A stretch of DNA of 34,129 nt from an uncultured Gammaproteobacteria bacterium (GCA_913054335.1 CAJXHL010000010.1:1-34129), one strand, 5' to 3'; shown: positions 16,291 to 25,900, counted from the stretch's first letter. Translations and numbers: made by a program. The notes: generated by a model from the sequence alone, not told the origin.

Positions 16291-16764
16291 ATGAAAACAC
16301 CAGAATCTCAATTGGACGAGTTTGACATTAGACTGCTCAATGCTCTTCAGAAAAATTCACGCCTTACCAGTATCGAGCTTTCTCAAGTTGTCCATTTATC
16401 ACCAACACAATGCCAAAGACGCCTAAAAAAGCTTGAAGAGTCTGGCGTTATATCCAGTTACTCTGCGATTCTTAACCGAGAAAAAGTAGGATTTGAGATT
16501 ATTGCCATTATCAATGTCTCGCTGGGCAAGCACACTCATTTCCCAGGTGAAGACTTTAAAGCACTGGTTAACGCCCACCCCGAAGTACTCGAATGCTGGA
16601 CAATGATTGGTGAGTACGACTTTATGCTTAAAGTTGTGGCTAAAAACCTAAATGACTTAACAAACTTTATGATGAAAGAATTATTAGACATGCCAATTGT
16701 TGCCAATATTCGCTCTAATATTCTGCTTCAGCAAATCAAGCTTACAACCGCCCTGCCGTTGTAG
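16291..16764 (+). CDS. Lrp/AsnC-family regulator, likely controlling the phh block
   Basis: These DNA-binding regulators respond to amino acids. The 157-residue protein has an N-terminal winged helix-turn-helix (LDEFDIRLLNALQKNSRLTS, then ELSQVVHLSPTQCQRRLKKLEESGVI) and a C-terminal ligand-binding RAM/ACT-like domain (HPEVLECWTMIGEYDFMLKV). The frame extends upstream to a GTG at 16273, but that codon lies before the predicted transcript start, so ATG 16291 is chosen. It is divergent from phhA, so control by phenylalanine or tyrosine is the simplest inference. Which member of the family it is cannot be told from sequence alone, and no gene name is given. Confidence 0.9.
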   Translation: MKTPESQLDEFDIRLLNALQKNSRLTSIELSQVVHLSPTQCQRRLKKLEESGVISSYSAILNREKVGFEIIAIINVSLGKHTHFPGEDFKALVNAHPEVLECWTMIGEYDFMLKVVAKNLNDLTNFMMKELLDMPIVANIRSNILLQQIKLTTALPL

Positions 16765-16798
16765 TTCCCTTTTCTCTAAATATATCCCTTAGCGTGTC

Positions 16799-16827
16799 TT
16801 GTGCGTTGCAAAGATACTCTGTATAAT
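16799..16827 (+). promoter_or_regulatory. rplS promoter
   Basis: TTGTGC at 16799-16804 and TATAAT at 16822-16827 are separated by exactly 17 bases. Transcription would start near 16834, giving a leader of about 26 bases before the GTG at 16860. This makes rplS an independent unit here. Confidence 0.75.
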
Positions 16828-16859
16828 TGTCGTTTTTTCCAAATTCAATAGGCAGCAAC

Positions 16860-17210
16860 GTGAATTTAATCGATCAAATTGAAAGCGAGCAACTAAGAAC
16901 AGATATTCCTGAGTTTTCTCCAGGTGACACAGTTGTCGTACAAGTAAAAGTTCGCGAGGGCAGCCGTGAAAGACTTCAGGCTTTTGAAGGTGTTGTTATC
17001 GCTAAGAAAAACCGTGGAATTGGTTCAGCATTTACAGTGAGAAAAATCTCTCATGGCGAAGGCGTTGAAAGAGTTTTTCAAACACACTCTTCTTTGATTG
17101 ACAGCGTGACTGTTAAACGCAGCGGTAAAGTACGTAAAGCAAAACTTTACTACTTACGCGGTCTTACTGGTAAAGCAGCTCGTATTACCGAGAAGCTTAA
17201 AAAGAAATAA
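16860..17210 (+). CDS. rplS: Large-subunit ribosomal protein bL19
   Basis: bL19 lies at the interface of the two ribosomal subunits. The 116-residue protein matches almost throughout: [59 protein letters not shown], and [19 protein letters not shown] at the end. The frame is open up to a TTG at 16827, but that falls in the promoter, so the GTG at 16860 with AGGC eight bases upstream is the start. bL19 genes usually follow rpsP-rimM-trmD; here the gene stands alone with its own promoter and terminator. Confidence 0.97.
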   Translation: MNLIDQIESEQLRTDIPEFSPGDTVVVQVKVREGSRERLQAFEGVVIAKKNRGIGSAFTVRKISHGEGVERVFQTHSSLIDSVTVKRSGKVRKAKLYYLRGLTGKAARITEKLKKK

Positions 17211-17230
17211 GCCAAACCTTATTTTAAAAA

Positions 17231-17258
17231 ATGCCAGTTTTTACTGGCATTTTTTTTT
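17231..17258 (+). terminator. Intrinsic terminator after rplS
   Basis: ATGCCAGT (17231-17238), a TTTT loop and ACTGGCAT (17243-17250) form a perfect 8-bp stem, followed by eight T. Preceding A residues at 17226-17230 would extend pairing with the T-tract, so it might also work in the reverse direction. Confidence 0.93.
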
Positions 17259-17332
17259 GCCTGACATTCATACAATAAGACCTTTTCATAAATCATTTGA
17301 AAATGTCTCACACTAAAGTAGAATAACTGCTT

Positions 17333-18214
17333 ATGAACGAGGCATTAATCGAGCAATTTATTGATCACTACTGGCTCAGCTCTGGTGCCAGTCAAAACAC
17401 CCTATCAGCTTACCGTTCCGATCTAAATATCTTCCAAAAATGGCTTGATGTAAAGGCATTCTCATCGGTTAATTCAAAATGCATACAAGATTATTTTGAC
17501 GATAGGCAAAAAAAGAAAATGAGCCCTTCAACACAAGCGCGCATCCTTACCTGTATGCGACTATTCTTCCACTATCTTCACGATAATAATCTGATTGACG
17601 CCAATCCAACAACTGAGTTATCTCATCCCAAACAAGAGCAGAAATTACCGGTTTTTTTAAACATTGAGGAAGTTGAAAGGCTTTTAGATACCCCAGATAA
17701 TGCCACAACATTCGGCAAACGCGATAAAGCCATGCTTGAGCTTTTGTATTCATGCGGTCTCAGGGTTTCTGAGCTCATCAACCTTAGTTATCACAATATT
17801 CATATTCGAGACGAATACATTCGCATTCATGGCAAAGGCAACAAAGAAAGAATGCTGCCAATGGGCGAGATAGCCATTGATTATTTAACAACTTATGAAC
17901 AAGAAGCAAGACCTCTGCTGCTCAAAAATGGTCAGTGTGATAGTTTTTTCCTCTCCAACCGTGGCAAAGCCATGTCTCGGCAAAATTTCTTCTATATCAT
18001 CAAATCTTACGCCATGCAAGCAGGTATCGATAAGCCTCTCTCACCGCATTCCTTACGCCACGCTTTTGCTACTCATCTTGTGCAAAAAGGTGCTGACCTA
18101 CGTTCAGTGCAACTAATGCTTGGACACAGTGACATTTCCAGCACACAGCTCTACACTCACATTCAAAACGCACAGCTCAAAGCGCAGCATGCTAAGCATC
18201 ATCCAAGAGGGTAG
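17333..18214 (+). CDS. xerD: Site-specific tyrosine recombinase XerD
   Basis: XerD works with XerC at the dif site to resolve chromosome dimers at the septum. The 293-residue length is typical. An N-terminal core-binding SAM-like domain (about 1-85) precedes the catalytic domain with all six active-site residues: R144 (SCGLRVSEL), K168 (GKGNKER), H239 and R242 (SPHSLRHAFATHL), H265 (LMLGHSDIS) and the nucleophile Y274 (TQLYTHI). It ends with the usual short C-terminal tail. It is assigned to XerD over XerC by eye from overall resemblance; an integrase is unlikely since no phage genes are near. No Shine-Dalgarno is obvious before ATG 17333. Confidence 0.9.
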   Translation: MNEALIEQFIDHYWLSSGASQNTLSAYRSDLNIFQKWLDVKAFSSVNSKCIQDYFDDRQKKKMSPSTQARILTCMRLFFHYLHDNNLIDANPTTELSHPKQEQKLPVFLNIEEVERLLDTPDNATTFGKRDKAMLELLYSCGLRVSELINLSYHNIHIRDEYIRIHGKGNKERMLPMGEIAIDYLTTYEQEARPLLLKNGQCDSFFLSNRGKAMSRQNFFYIIKSYAMQAGIDKPLSPHSLRHAFATHLVQKGADLRSVQLMLGHSDISSTQLYTHIQNAQLKAQHAKHHPRG

Positions 18215-18357
18215 TTTTTTATTATTAAAAACCCCTTTCGAAAATCGAAAATTGACGAGAAAGTGAGATTCTAATAGTCTTACCCAAAATATTGGAAAAA
18301 ATATAAATGAGGAAGAAAATGGCTAATAAATGGCTAAATTGTTATTTTCTATTAACA

Positions 18358-19074
18358 TTAACCACTTAGTTCGATATTAAGGCGAGTCTTTTGTTTGCCG
18401 TTTTCATCAAAATTATTAGGATTAAGCCAAGTTTGATAAGCATTTTTGATTCTTGGCCAATCCTTATCAATAATGGCGTACCAAGCGGTATCGCGGTTGC
18501 GTCCTTTATACATCGTTGCTTGTCTAAATAACCCCTCATAAATAAAACCAAACCGCTCTGCAGCTTTTTTCGATAGCGCGTTTAGGGTATCACATTTCCA
18601 TTCGTAGCGCCTGTAACCCAACTCATCAAATACACGAGCCATCATTAAATACATGGCTTCTGTCGCTATGGGCGTTTTTTGCATTTTTGGTGAAAAATGA
18701 ATATGACCTACTTCGATAACACCAACAGCTGGGGTAATTCGAAGATAGCTAGCCATGCCAACAATGGCATCATTGCTTTGATTGATAACAACGTAAAAAA
18801 GTGGATCATCTCCCAAGCAGGCTTGTTCAAGCCAGTCAGTAAAACTTGCCAAATCCTCAAACGGGCCATAGGGCAAGTATGTCCAATTATGATTGTTGCT
18901 GTCTTCTGCAAAAGCCGTAAAGAGGCCTTGGGCGTGATTATTAATATCAACAGACTCTAGTCTGCAATAATGGCCTTGTATTACAGCTTTCGAGGGTAAA
19001 TGACATGCTTGCCAATGATCTATGTCTAAGCCTATCGATTGGCCCAATTGATTTTTTTGGCTTTCACTTATCAT
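18358..19074 (-). CDS. GNAT acetyltransferase, RimJ/RimL type
   Basis: This is a cytoplasmic N-acetyltransferase that uses acetyl-CoA. The 238 residues fit the RimJ/RimL-like subgroup: RLESVDINNHAQGLFTAF at the start, YLPYGPFEDLASFTDWLE, VVINQSNDAIVGMASYLRI, EVGHIHFSPKMQKTPIATEA as acetyl-CoA region, and RRYEWKCDTLNALSKKAAER, then FGFIYEGLFRQ. Proteins of this type acetylate ribosomal proteins, small amines or antibiotics; the substrate is not readable. It lies in an accessory-looking stretch with two other GNAT genes within 3 kb. The bases 18215-18357 between it and xerD hold only AT-rich sequence with a weak hairpin. Confidence 0.87.
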   Translation of the reverse strand: MISESQKNQLGQSIGLDIDHWQACHLPSKAVIQGHYCRLESVDINNHAQGLFTAFAEDSNNHNWTYLPYGPFEDLASFTDWLEQACLGDDPLFYVVINQSNDAIVGMASYLRITPAVGVIEVGHIHFSPKMQKTPIATEAMYLMMARVFDELGYRRYEWKCDTLNALSKKAAERFGFIYEGLFRQATMYKGRNRDTAWYAIIDKDWPRIKNAYQTWLNPNNFDENGKQKTRLNIELSG

Positions 19075-19094
19075 AAGTTGACTCCATTAATGCG

Positions 19095-19505
19095 CTAGCG
19101 GTAGGTTAATAGCAGTTGCGCCATAACAAAAAACATTGGAAGAGCAATTAGGGAAACAACCGACCAAAAAATGATATAAGCCTTAGGGCTGACTTTGAAT
19201 GGTTCCCCTGAAAACGGCGATTCTGACTCTGATGGCGTTTCACCCTCTCTAAGAACTTTAGGGAAAAGAAAGCGATTCTCCCAGAACTCCCAATACAAGA
19301 TCAAGCCAATCATTGCCAAAATTAGGGTTGCTGACTGAGGCTTTGCAAAATACGCCTCAAAATAAAATACAAAAATTAGCACGCTACAAACCGATGACAG
19401 TATTTGTCCCGGAATGTAATAAGAAGGTCTTGTTTTATAAAGCGTCAGCGCAAAAGCGCAGCTCAGACCAATCATTACACAATATGCTATTGCCCAGAAT
19501 GGCAT
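19095..19505 (-). CDS. Small inner-membrane protein of unknown function
   Basis: The 136-residue protein has four hydrophobic spans (about 3-22, 33-50, 59-75 and 107-130) and a polar loop rich in Ser, Glu and Pro between the third and fourth (residues about 80-106). No family is recognised. Its ATG at 19505 lies 16 bases from the end of the MITE-like element at 19521, so its leader and possibly its promoter come from that element. It runs in the same direction as the GNAT gene 20 bases downstream and probably shares its transcript. Confidence 0.65.
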   Translation of the reverse strand: MPFWAIAYCVMIGLSCAFALTLYKTRPSYYIPGQILSSVCSVLIFVFYFEAYFAKPQSATLILAMIGLILYWEFWENRFLFPKVLREGETPSESESPFSGEPFKVSPKAYIIFWSVVSLIALPMFFVMAQLLLTYR

Positions 19506-19520
19506 GTCAATAAGCTAGTA

Positions 19521-19790
19521 GAGACCTTTGCATTAATCATTTTAAAATTTGCTGAGTGATAAAAATGAGAAAAAAATGTGTAAAAATTTGAAATTATTAG
19601 CACTAGCTATTGATAAGAAATTTTCTGCATTTTTTAGCATTTTAAGCCTCAGCCCTTCGGGATAGGGTATTTTGTTCATTTTTCTACGTTAATTTTTTTC
19701 GCAGGACAACAAGTAGAGCTTTAAAAAATATGCCTTGTAAAACTAAAAAAATACCACTATCAAATCTAAAATGATTAACGCAAAAGCCTC
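19521..19790. mobile_element. MITE-like element, about 270 bp
   Basis: The left end begins GAGACCTTTGCATTAATC at 19521. The right end finishes in the reverse complement of GAGGCTTTTGCGTTAATC at 19790. Counting a flanking TA on each side, the inverted ends match at 23 of 26 positions. The TA may be a duplicated target. There is no transposase-sized frame inside; the interior is AT-rich with one GC hairpin near 19648-19668. It fills almost the whole gap between two genes. A copy of the left end lies at 34028 to the window edge. The family of the parent element is uncertain; the GAGACCTTTGCA ends recall IS5-group elements, while a TA duplication would recall IS630-type ones. Confidence 0.75.
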
Positions 19791-19796
19791 TAATAA

Positions 19797-20153
19797 TTAC
19801 AGTAAATTCTTGCCGTCAAAAACAACGACTTCCATGTTATCTGTATCAATGTCATCTATACAGCCAAGATTAACGCGAAAATGCCCGGGCATACGTAGAG
19901 TTTCATTAAACGGGTTAATACCACAGGTCTTGCAGAAGTAATGCTTGGCCACCTTGGTGTCAAACTGGTACAAGCTGAGAGCACCACTTTTTGCCTCAAT
20001 TTCTAACTCATCAGCAGCAACGGTAAACGGCGACATAAGGATGCCTTTACGTTTGCATATTGAGCAATTACAACGTAATCCTTTATCAATCGACTCTAGT
20101 TCAAACGAAAAACTGACCGCACCACAATGGCAACTTCCTTGATATTTTTTCAT
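19797..20153 (-). CDS. GFA-family zinc protein (glutathione-dependent formaldehyde-activating enzyme-like)
   Basis: The 118-residue protein carries the zinc cysteines of the GFA fold: C8 and C10 (GSCHCGAVSF), C28, C30 and C33 (CNCSICKRKG), and C74 and C77 (FCKTCGINPF). The N-P-F after the second pair and NLGCID near residue 95 also fit. The founding member, Gfa of Paracoccus, was reported to speed condensation of formaldehyde with glutathione. Most members are of unknown function, so only the family is claimed. Its stop lies 7 bases from the right end of the MITE-like element. Confidence 0.88.
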   Translation of the reverse strand: MKKYQGSCHCGAVSFSFELESIDKGLRCNCSICKRKGILMSPFTVAADELEIEAKSGALSLYQFDTKVAKHYFCKTCGINPFNETLRMPGHFRVNLGCIDDIDTDNMEVVVFDGKNLL

Positions 20154-20172
20154 CTAAATAACCCTCCATCGC

Positions 20173-20616
20173 CTAATCTATAGGCATTTGATAAGTAACA
20201 AAATCTATTGTGGACGAAATCTTATCATACAGTGCTCGTGCTCGATGATTATCCGCTGCCGTTATCCAGCGAATAAATGGCCAATTTCTATCATTAGCAA
20301 TGGATTTCAGTTCTCTAAATAAAGCTTGCACCGCACCACTGCCACGTGCATCGGGGTGAACGTATAAATCATCTAAAAAGCCCACCATTTTGCCTCTAAT
20401 TGGTGAAGGCATTTGACGGTAATGCATAATACCCACCAGTCTATCATTAGCATCTTTAACGCCAATGGCATAGAATTCAATTTTTTCATCAAATATCCAT
20501 GACCAAATTGAATTCAGAATGTCTTCATTCATTGGCATTCGGTAAAAATCCGCATAGCCTTGATAGAGCGCTTGCCACGCTTTTCGATCGCTAAGTTCGA
20601 GTTTTTCAACGTTCAT
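20173..20616 (-). CDS. GNAT acetyltransferase
   Basis: The protein is about 147 residues. The acetyl-CoA-binding core is VGFLDDLYVHPDARGSGAVQ (V/I-x-x-x-x-V-x-P-x-x-R-G-x-G), followed by ALFRELKSIANDRNWPFIRW and the closing NHRARALYDKIS typical of single-domain GNATs. The substrate is unknown. The frame also opens at a GTG at 20631; ATG 20616 is preferred because AGGAAG abuts the GTG too closely, though the ATG spacing (14) is long. It is divergent from another GNAT gene at 20698. Confidence 0.87.
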   Translation of the reverse strand: MNVEKLELSDRKAWQALYQGYADFYRMPMNEDILNSIWSWIFDEKIEFYAIGVKDANDRLVGIMHYRQMPSPIRGKMVGFLDDLYVHPDARGSGAVQALFRELKSIANDRNWPFIRWITAADNHRARALYDKISSTIDFVTYQMPID

Positions 20617-20659
20617 TGTATTATTATTCACTTCCTAAACCATTCATTAATTAGCAAAT

Positions 20660-20665
20660 TATAAT
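20660..20665 (+). promoter_or_regulatory. -10 element for the GNAT gene at 20698
   Basis: TATAAT lies 32 bases before the ATG, in the 80-base gap between two divergent GNAT genes. The -35 position is poor (AAACCA). No Shine-Dalgarno is seen before the ATG. Confidence 0.4.
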
Positions 20666-20697
20666 GCTACCAACTTTCTTAGAATAAAACCAATTAA

Positions 20698-21189
20698 ATG
20701 ATAACAATTAGACCGTTTGTTAAATCTGATTTTCCTTCGGTGAAAGATATTTATCAACAGGGTATCGATTCTGGCGAAGCTACCTTTCAAGAACAAGCGA
20801 AAGACTATGATGTTTGGAATGAATCTCTACTACCGAGCTGCCGTCTTGTCGCCGAGAGTAATCGTCAAATTATTGGTTGGGCAGCTCTTTCCAGTACTTC
20901 CAATCGATGTGTTTATTCTGGTATTGCTGAAGTCAGTGTGTATGTCAGCAGTAATTCGCAAGGTTTGGGTGTTGGAAATTCTTTACTAGAAGCTTTAATC
21001 AAAGCATCAGAAGAAGAAGGTATTTGGACACTACAGGCTGGCATATTTCCCGAAAATAAAGCCAGTATCCACATTCATTCAAAGAATGGCTTTAAAGTAC
21101 TAGGCATCAGAGAGAAACTCGGCCAGATGAACGGCATTTGGCGAGATATCGTTTTTATGGAGCGACGCAGTAAAGTGGTTGGACTATAA
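20698..21189 (+). CDS. Phosphinothricin/amino-acid N-acetyltransferase-like GNAT
   Basis: The 163-residue GNAT has the features of the PAT/MnaT subgroup: ITIRPFVKSDFPSVKDIYQQ and GIDSGEATFQ at the N-terminus, VAESNRQIIGWAALSSTSNR, AEVSVYVSSNSQGLGVGNSL as acetyl-CoA site, and LQAGIFPENKASIHIHSKNG near residue 115, ending in GIWRDIVFMERRS. Members acetylate L-phosphinothricin, methionine sulfone or related amino acids. The native substrate here is unknown. It is transcribed alone on the plus strand. Confidence 0.9.
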   Translation: MITIRPFVKSDFPSVKDIYQQGIDSGEATFQEQAKDYDVWNESLLPSCRLVAESNRQIIGWAALSSTSNRCVYSGIAEVSVYVSSNSQGLGVGNSLLEALIKASEEEGIWTLQAGIFPENKASIHIHSKNGFKVLGIREKLGQMNGIWRDIVFMERRSKVVGL

Positions 21190-21231
21190 ATTGCTTAGAG
21201 CAAGGCTAGCGCTTATAAACCTCTCAACACT

Positions 21232-22359
21232 CTACATAACTTGATTAAATACGTCTTGCAAACGCTTCACCGATGCATCAACATCTGCCAGTTTATCAAG
21301 CCCAAACAAACCCAGTCTAAATGTCTGGTAATCGTCGCCCTCATCACATTGAAGCGGGACACCGGCAGCAATTTGCATACCTAAAGCGCTGAATTTAGAA
21401 CCGTTCTGAATTGCCATGTCATTCGTATAGCTCACAACTACACCTGGCGCTTGAAAGCCCTTGGCGGCAACACTCTTAATGCCGTTACTTTCAAGAAATT
21501 CTCTAACTTTATCACCCAACTCTTGTTGCTTAGCTTTAGCATTATCAAAACCAAAAGCTTCAGTTTCAGTAATCGTGTCTCTGAATTTTTTGATTGCATC
21601 AGTCGGTAGTGTCGCGTGATACGCATGCCCACCATTCTCGTAGGCTTGCATAATTTGTAGCCATTTCAAAAGATCACAGGCAAAGCTTGTGCTTTTTGTC
21701 GATGGAATCAACGCATTGGCACTTTGCCCCAACATCACCATGCCAAATGCAGGAGAAGCACTCCAACCTTTTTGTGGCGCGCTAATTAAGATATCTACAC
21801 CCAATTCTTTCATATCAATCCAAATGGCACCAGAGGCAACACAATCCAACACCAACATACCGCCCACCGAATGCACAGCTTCGGACAGTGCTTTGATATA
21901 ATCACCTGGCAAAATAATGCCGGAAGCGGTTTCTACATGCGCAGCAAACACAAAATCTGGCTTTTCTTGCTTAATCGATTCAACCACCTCAGCAATCAAT
22001 GCTGGTGCAAATGGCGCCTGAGGATCATCACTATCTCTTCTTGCCTTATGAACAATTTCCTTTGAAGGGATACTTGCCATCTCAAAAATTTGCGACCAAC
22101 GGAAGCTAAACCAACCGTTACGGACAACAAGGCATTTTTTATCTGTAGCAAATTGCCTTGCAACAGCTTCCATTGCATATGTGCCGCCACCAGGCACTAG
22201 AACCACCGCTTCTGCGTTATACACAGTCTTTAGGGATTCAGAGACGTCATTCATCACCCCTTGGAATGATTGCGACATATGATTTAATGAGCGGTCTGTA
22301 AAAACGACTGAATACTCTAACAACCCATCTGGATCTACATTTGATAATAAACCTGGCAT
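21232..22359 (-). CDS. Class V aminotransferase, alanine/serine-glyoxylate type
   Basis: This PLP enzyme has 375 residues. It shows LVPGGGTYAMEAVARQFATD as PLP phosphate loop, FAAHVETASGIILP, VLDCVASGAIWIDMKELGVD with the PLP Asp, and SAPQKGWSASPAFG with the Schiff-base Lys. The family includes alanine-glyoxylate, serine-glyoxylate and 2-aminoethylphosphonate aminotransferases, and the exact substrate cannot be fixed. The frame opens at TTG 22374, but ATG 22359 is preferred since GGAGG lies 5 bases before it. The gene stands alone, so context does not help. The 145 bases upstream hold an AT-rich stretch and a small palindrome (TAGCATGCTA). Confidence 0.88.
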   Translation of the reverse strand: MPGLLSNVDPDGLLEYSVVFTDRSLNHMSQSFQGVMNDVSESLKTVYNAEAVVLVPGGGTYAMEAVARQFATDKKCLVVRNGWFSFRWSQIFEMASIPSKEIVHKARRDSDDPQAPFAPALIAEVVESIKQEKPDFVFAAHVETASGIILPGDYIKALSEAVHSVGGMLVLDCVASGAIWIDMKELGVDILISAPQKGWSASPAFGMVMLGQSANALIPSTKSTSFACDLLKWLQIMQAYENGGHAYHATLPTDAIKKFRDTITETEAFGFDNAKAKQQELGDKVREFLESNGIKSVAAKGFQAPGVVVSYTNDMAIQNGSKFSALGMQIAAGVPLQCDEGDDYQTFRLGLFGLDKLADVDASVKRLQDVFNQVM

Positions 22360-22504
22360 GTTTTCCTCCGTCAAATAAAGAGATTAAAGTGAACTCTCAG
22401 TAGCGCACTTAAATACAAATATTAAATGATAAACGCTCTAGCATGCTATGGTTGAAAGAATAGTAGACCAGGCATGGAAACTTGATACACCATCTTACGA
22501 AAAG

Positions 22505-22981
22505 CTAAATATAGAGAACTTCTAGAATTTCGTAAACAATGTCACCTTTAGGTGCTTTAACGGTCACCTCATCACCCTCTTCATTGCCTAATAACGCCTG
22601 TGCAATAGGAGAGTAGCATGAAATTTTACCCAAGGAAATATCAGCTTCGTCCTCACCAACAATCTGGTAGCTAGTCTCGTTGTCGTCAGCAAGATTCATC
22701 AGACTAATCGTGGTGCCAAAAACACAACGGCCATCTTGATTGAGTTGAGTGACATCGATAACTTGCATTCTTGAGAGCTTTGATTCGATTTCTTGAATAC
22801 GCCCTTCAGCAAAAGCTTGCTCTTCTTTGGCAGCATGATACTCGGCGTTTTCTTTAAGATCACCGTGCTCTCTTGCTGTTGCAATATCATTGATAATGCG
22901 CGGACGTTCAACACCCTTAAGCCTTGAGAGCTCACTTTCTAGCGCTTTAACGCCAACCACAGTCATTGGTATTGCTTCCAT
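22505..22981 (-). CDS. greA: Transcription elongation factor GreA
   Basis: GreA binds the secondary channel of RNA polymerase and stimulates cleavage of backtracked transcripts. The 158 residues match throughout: [40 protein letters not shown] with the acidic tip residues, [20 protein letters not shown], and the C-terminal [20 protein letters not shown], then [18 protein letters not shown]. The ATG overlaps the carB stop (TAATG), so it is translationally coupled. carA-carB-greA is also seen in pseudomonads. No terminator hairpin with a T-tract follows the stop. Confidence 0.96.
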   Translation of the reverse strand: MEAIPMTVVGVKALESELSRLKGVERPRIINDIATAREHGDLKENAEYHAAKEEQAFAEGRIQEIESKLSRMQVIDVTQLNQDGRCVFGTTISLMNLADDNETSYQIVGEDEADISLGKISCYSPIAQALLGNEEGDEVTVKAPKGDIVYEILEVLYI

Positions 22982-25900
22982 TAGTATTTAGAGTGTAGGG
23001 ATTGCAGCGAACGCACTACGAGCATGTCGTTTGACTTCAAACCATCAATTATTGCATAAGCCGCAGCAACCGTTGTAGTACAAGGCACTTTATGCACCAA
23101 AGCCTGACAACGAATCACAGCCGCATCTTCAAGGCCTTGGGTGTCATCAGTGGAATTAATGATTAAACCGATTTCATCATTTTTAATTAAATCCACAATA
23201 TGCGGCGAGCCTTCAGACACCTTGTTTACCATTGTACATTCTAAACCAGCTTCGTTAAGTATTTCGTGATTGCGACGAGTTGAAACAATTTCAAAACCAT
23301 TTCGAACCAGTTTCTCCCCCAAACTAACTAGATGACCACGGTCTAGATCTCGCAGACTAACAAACACCTTACCACCAGTGGGTAAGATCTCACCAGCCGC
23401 CAAGAAAGCCTTGTCAAAAGCCGCAGGGAAGGTATCGCCAATTCCCATAACCTCACCTGTCGAGAGCATTTCTGGCCCTAGAATTGGATCAACGCCTAAA
23501 AACTTATTAAATGGGAAAACAGACTCTTTAACTGAGTAATGTTTTGGAATAACTTCTTTTGTAAAGCCCTGCTCTTTCAAAGAAACGCCCGACATAACTC
23601 GCGCCGCAATATTGGCAAGAGGAACGCCGATTGCTTTAGAGACGAACGGTACTGTTCGCGATGCTCTTGGATTAACTTCAATGACATATATTTCACCGTC
23701 TTGATACGCAAGTTGCGCGTTCATCAAACCAATCACATTCAGCTCTTTGGCCATCGCAATCACTTGTTTACGCATTTCATCACAAACATCTTTGGGTAGC
23801 GAATAGGGTGGCAATGAGCATGCTGAGTCACCTGAATGAATACCAGCTTGTTCAATATGCTCCATGATACCGCCGATGACAACATCTGTGCCATCACTAA
23901 TCACATCAATATCAACTTCAATCGCATGATCTAAGAACGAATCTAGTAACACAGGGGAATCGTTGGACACCTGTACAGCAGTGTGCATATAACGCTCAAG
24001 GCTTTCCTTGTCGAAGACAATTTGCATCGCACGCCCACCAAGAACGTAAGACGGTCTGACAACCAATGGGAAGCCGATAGCATCGGCAATGGCAATGGCT
24101 TGCTCTTGTGAACGAGCTGTACCATTATGCGGTTGTTTTAATCCTAAATTTTGAATCATTTTCTGGAAGCGTTCTCTATCTTCCGCCAAGTCGATTGCAT
24201 CTGGGCTGGTGCCGATAATCGTTGCACCGCTCTTCTCGAGCGCTTCTGCTAATTTCAATGGGGTCTGACCGCCATAATGAACAATAATGCCCTCAGGTTT
24301 TTCAATGTCAATAACGGCCAACACGTCTTCTAACGTAAGTGGCTCAAAGTACAGTCGGTCAGAAATGTCATAATCGGTTGAAACAGTCTCTGGGTTGCAG
24401 TTCACCATAATGGTTTCATAGCCATCTTCTCTAAGCGCCATGGAGGCATGAACACAACAATAATCGAACTCAATACCTTGGCCAATACGGTTAGGGCCAC
24501 CGCCCAAAATCATGATTTTTTTATTGTCTGTCGGTTTGGCTTCGCACTCTTGTTGATAAGTAGAATATAGATAGGCAGTTTGCGTATCGAACTCTGCAGC
24601 GCAACTGTCAACACGCTTAAACACTGGCTTAATATTAAGAATTTCTCTTCTTTGGCGAACCGTCTCCTCGCTGCAATACATCAAACTGGCAAGACGGCTA
24701 TCAGAAAAACCTTTGCGCTTTAATTGGAACAAAGTATTGCGATCAACTTCAGCAACAGCCGAACCTGCAATGGCCATTTCAGACTGAATTAAATCTTCAA
24801 TTTGTGCCAAAAACCAAGGATCAATTTTTGAAAGATCAAAAATTTCTTCACGCGTCATACCAAACCTAAAGGCATCAGCAACATAGAAGATTCTATCCGC
24901 ACCAGCTGAGATCAGCTCACTACGAATTTTGCCTCGGGCATCATCGGCACTAAGGTCAACAATTGGATCTAAGCCTGATTTATCGGTCTCAAGGCCGCGT
25001 AGTGCTTTTTGTAAGGACTCTTGGAAAGTCGAACCTATTGCCATCACCTCGCCCACAGACTTCATTTGCGTGGTTAAACGGTCGTCCGCTTTAGGAAATT
25101 TCTCAAAAGCAAATCTTGGAATCTTGGTAACAACGTAGTCAATACTTGGCTCGAAAGATGCCGGGGTTTTGCCGCCGGTTATGTCATTCGAAAGTTCATC
25201 AAGGGTGTAACCTACAGACAGTTTCGCAGCCACTTTGGCAATAGGGAATCCGGTTGCTTTTGATGCCAATGCTGAAGAACGAGAAACCCTAGGGTTCATC
25301 TCAATAACGGTCAATCGACCATCTTCAGGATTAAGTGCGAACTGTACATTTGAACCACCGGTGTCAACACCGATTTCTCTCAACACCGCTAGTGAAGCGT
25401 TACGCATCACTTGGTATTCTTTGTCGGTCAAAGTTTGCGCTGGAGCAACTGTAATTGAATCGCCAGTGTGAATGCCCATTGGGTCAAAATTTTCAATCGA
25501 ACAAATAATAATGCAATTGTCTTTATGATCCCGCACCACTTCCATCTCAAACTCTTTCCAACCCAAGATTGACTCTTCAATTAAAAGCTCATTTGTCGGT
25601 GATAAATCAAGGCCTCGTTGACAAATTTCAACAAATTGTTCTTTATTGTAGGCAATGCCACCACCGGAACCGCCCATTGTAAATGAAGGGCGAATAATCG
25701 TTGGAAAGCCAACTGTTTCTTGAATTTTTAAAGCGTCATCTAAATTATGCGCAACAGCAGCTTTGGGCATATCTAGGCCAATTTTTAGCATTGCTTTACG
25801 GAACAACTCGCGGTCTTCGGCTTTATCAATGGCTTCTTTGTTGGCGCCAATCATTTCCACATTATGCTTGGCCAATACACCATGATAGTCGAGGTCTAGT

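Noticed and set aside
18205-18240. Intrinsic terminator after xerD
   Set aside because: GGG-TAG-TTTTT can pair with AAAAACCC, but the stem is interrupted and no T-tract follows.
18319-18369. A 16-codon plus-strand frame with GAGGAAG before its ATG
   Set aside because: It is too short, resembles nothing known and runs into the 3' end of the convergent GNAT gene; chance is likely.
22448-22525. A 25-codon plus-strand frame between the aminotransferase and greA
   Set aside because: The peptide looks protein-like, but there is no Shine-Dalgarno or promoter and it overlaps the end of greA.
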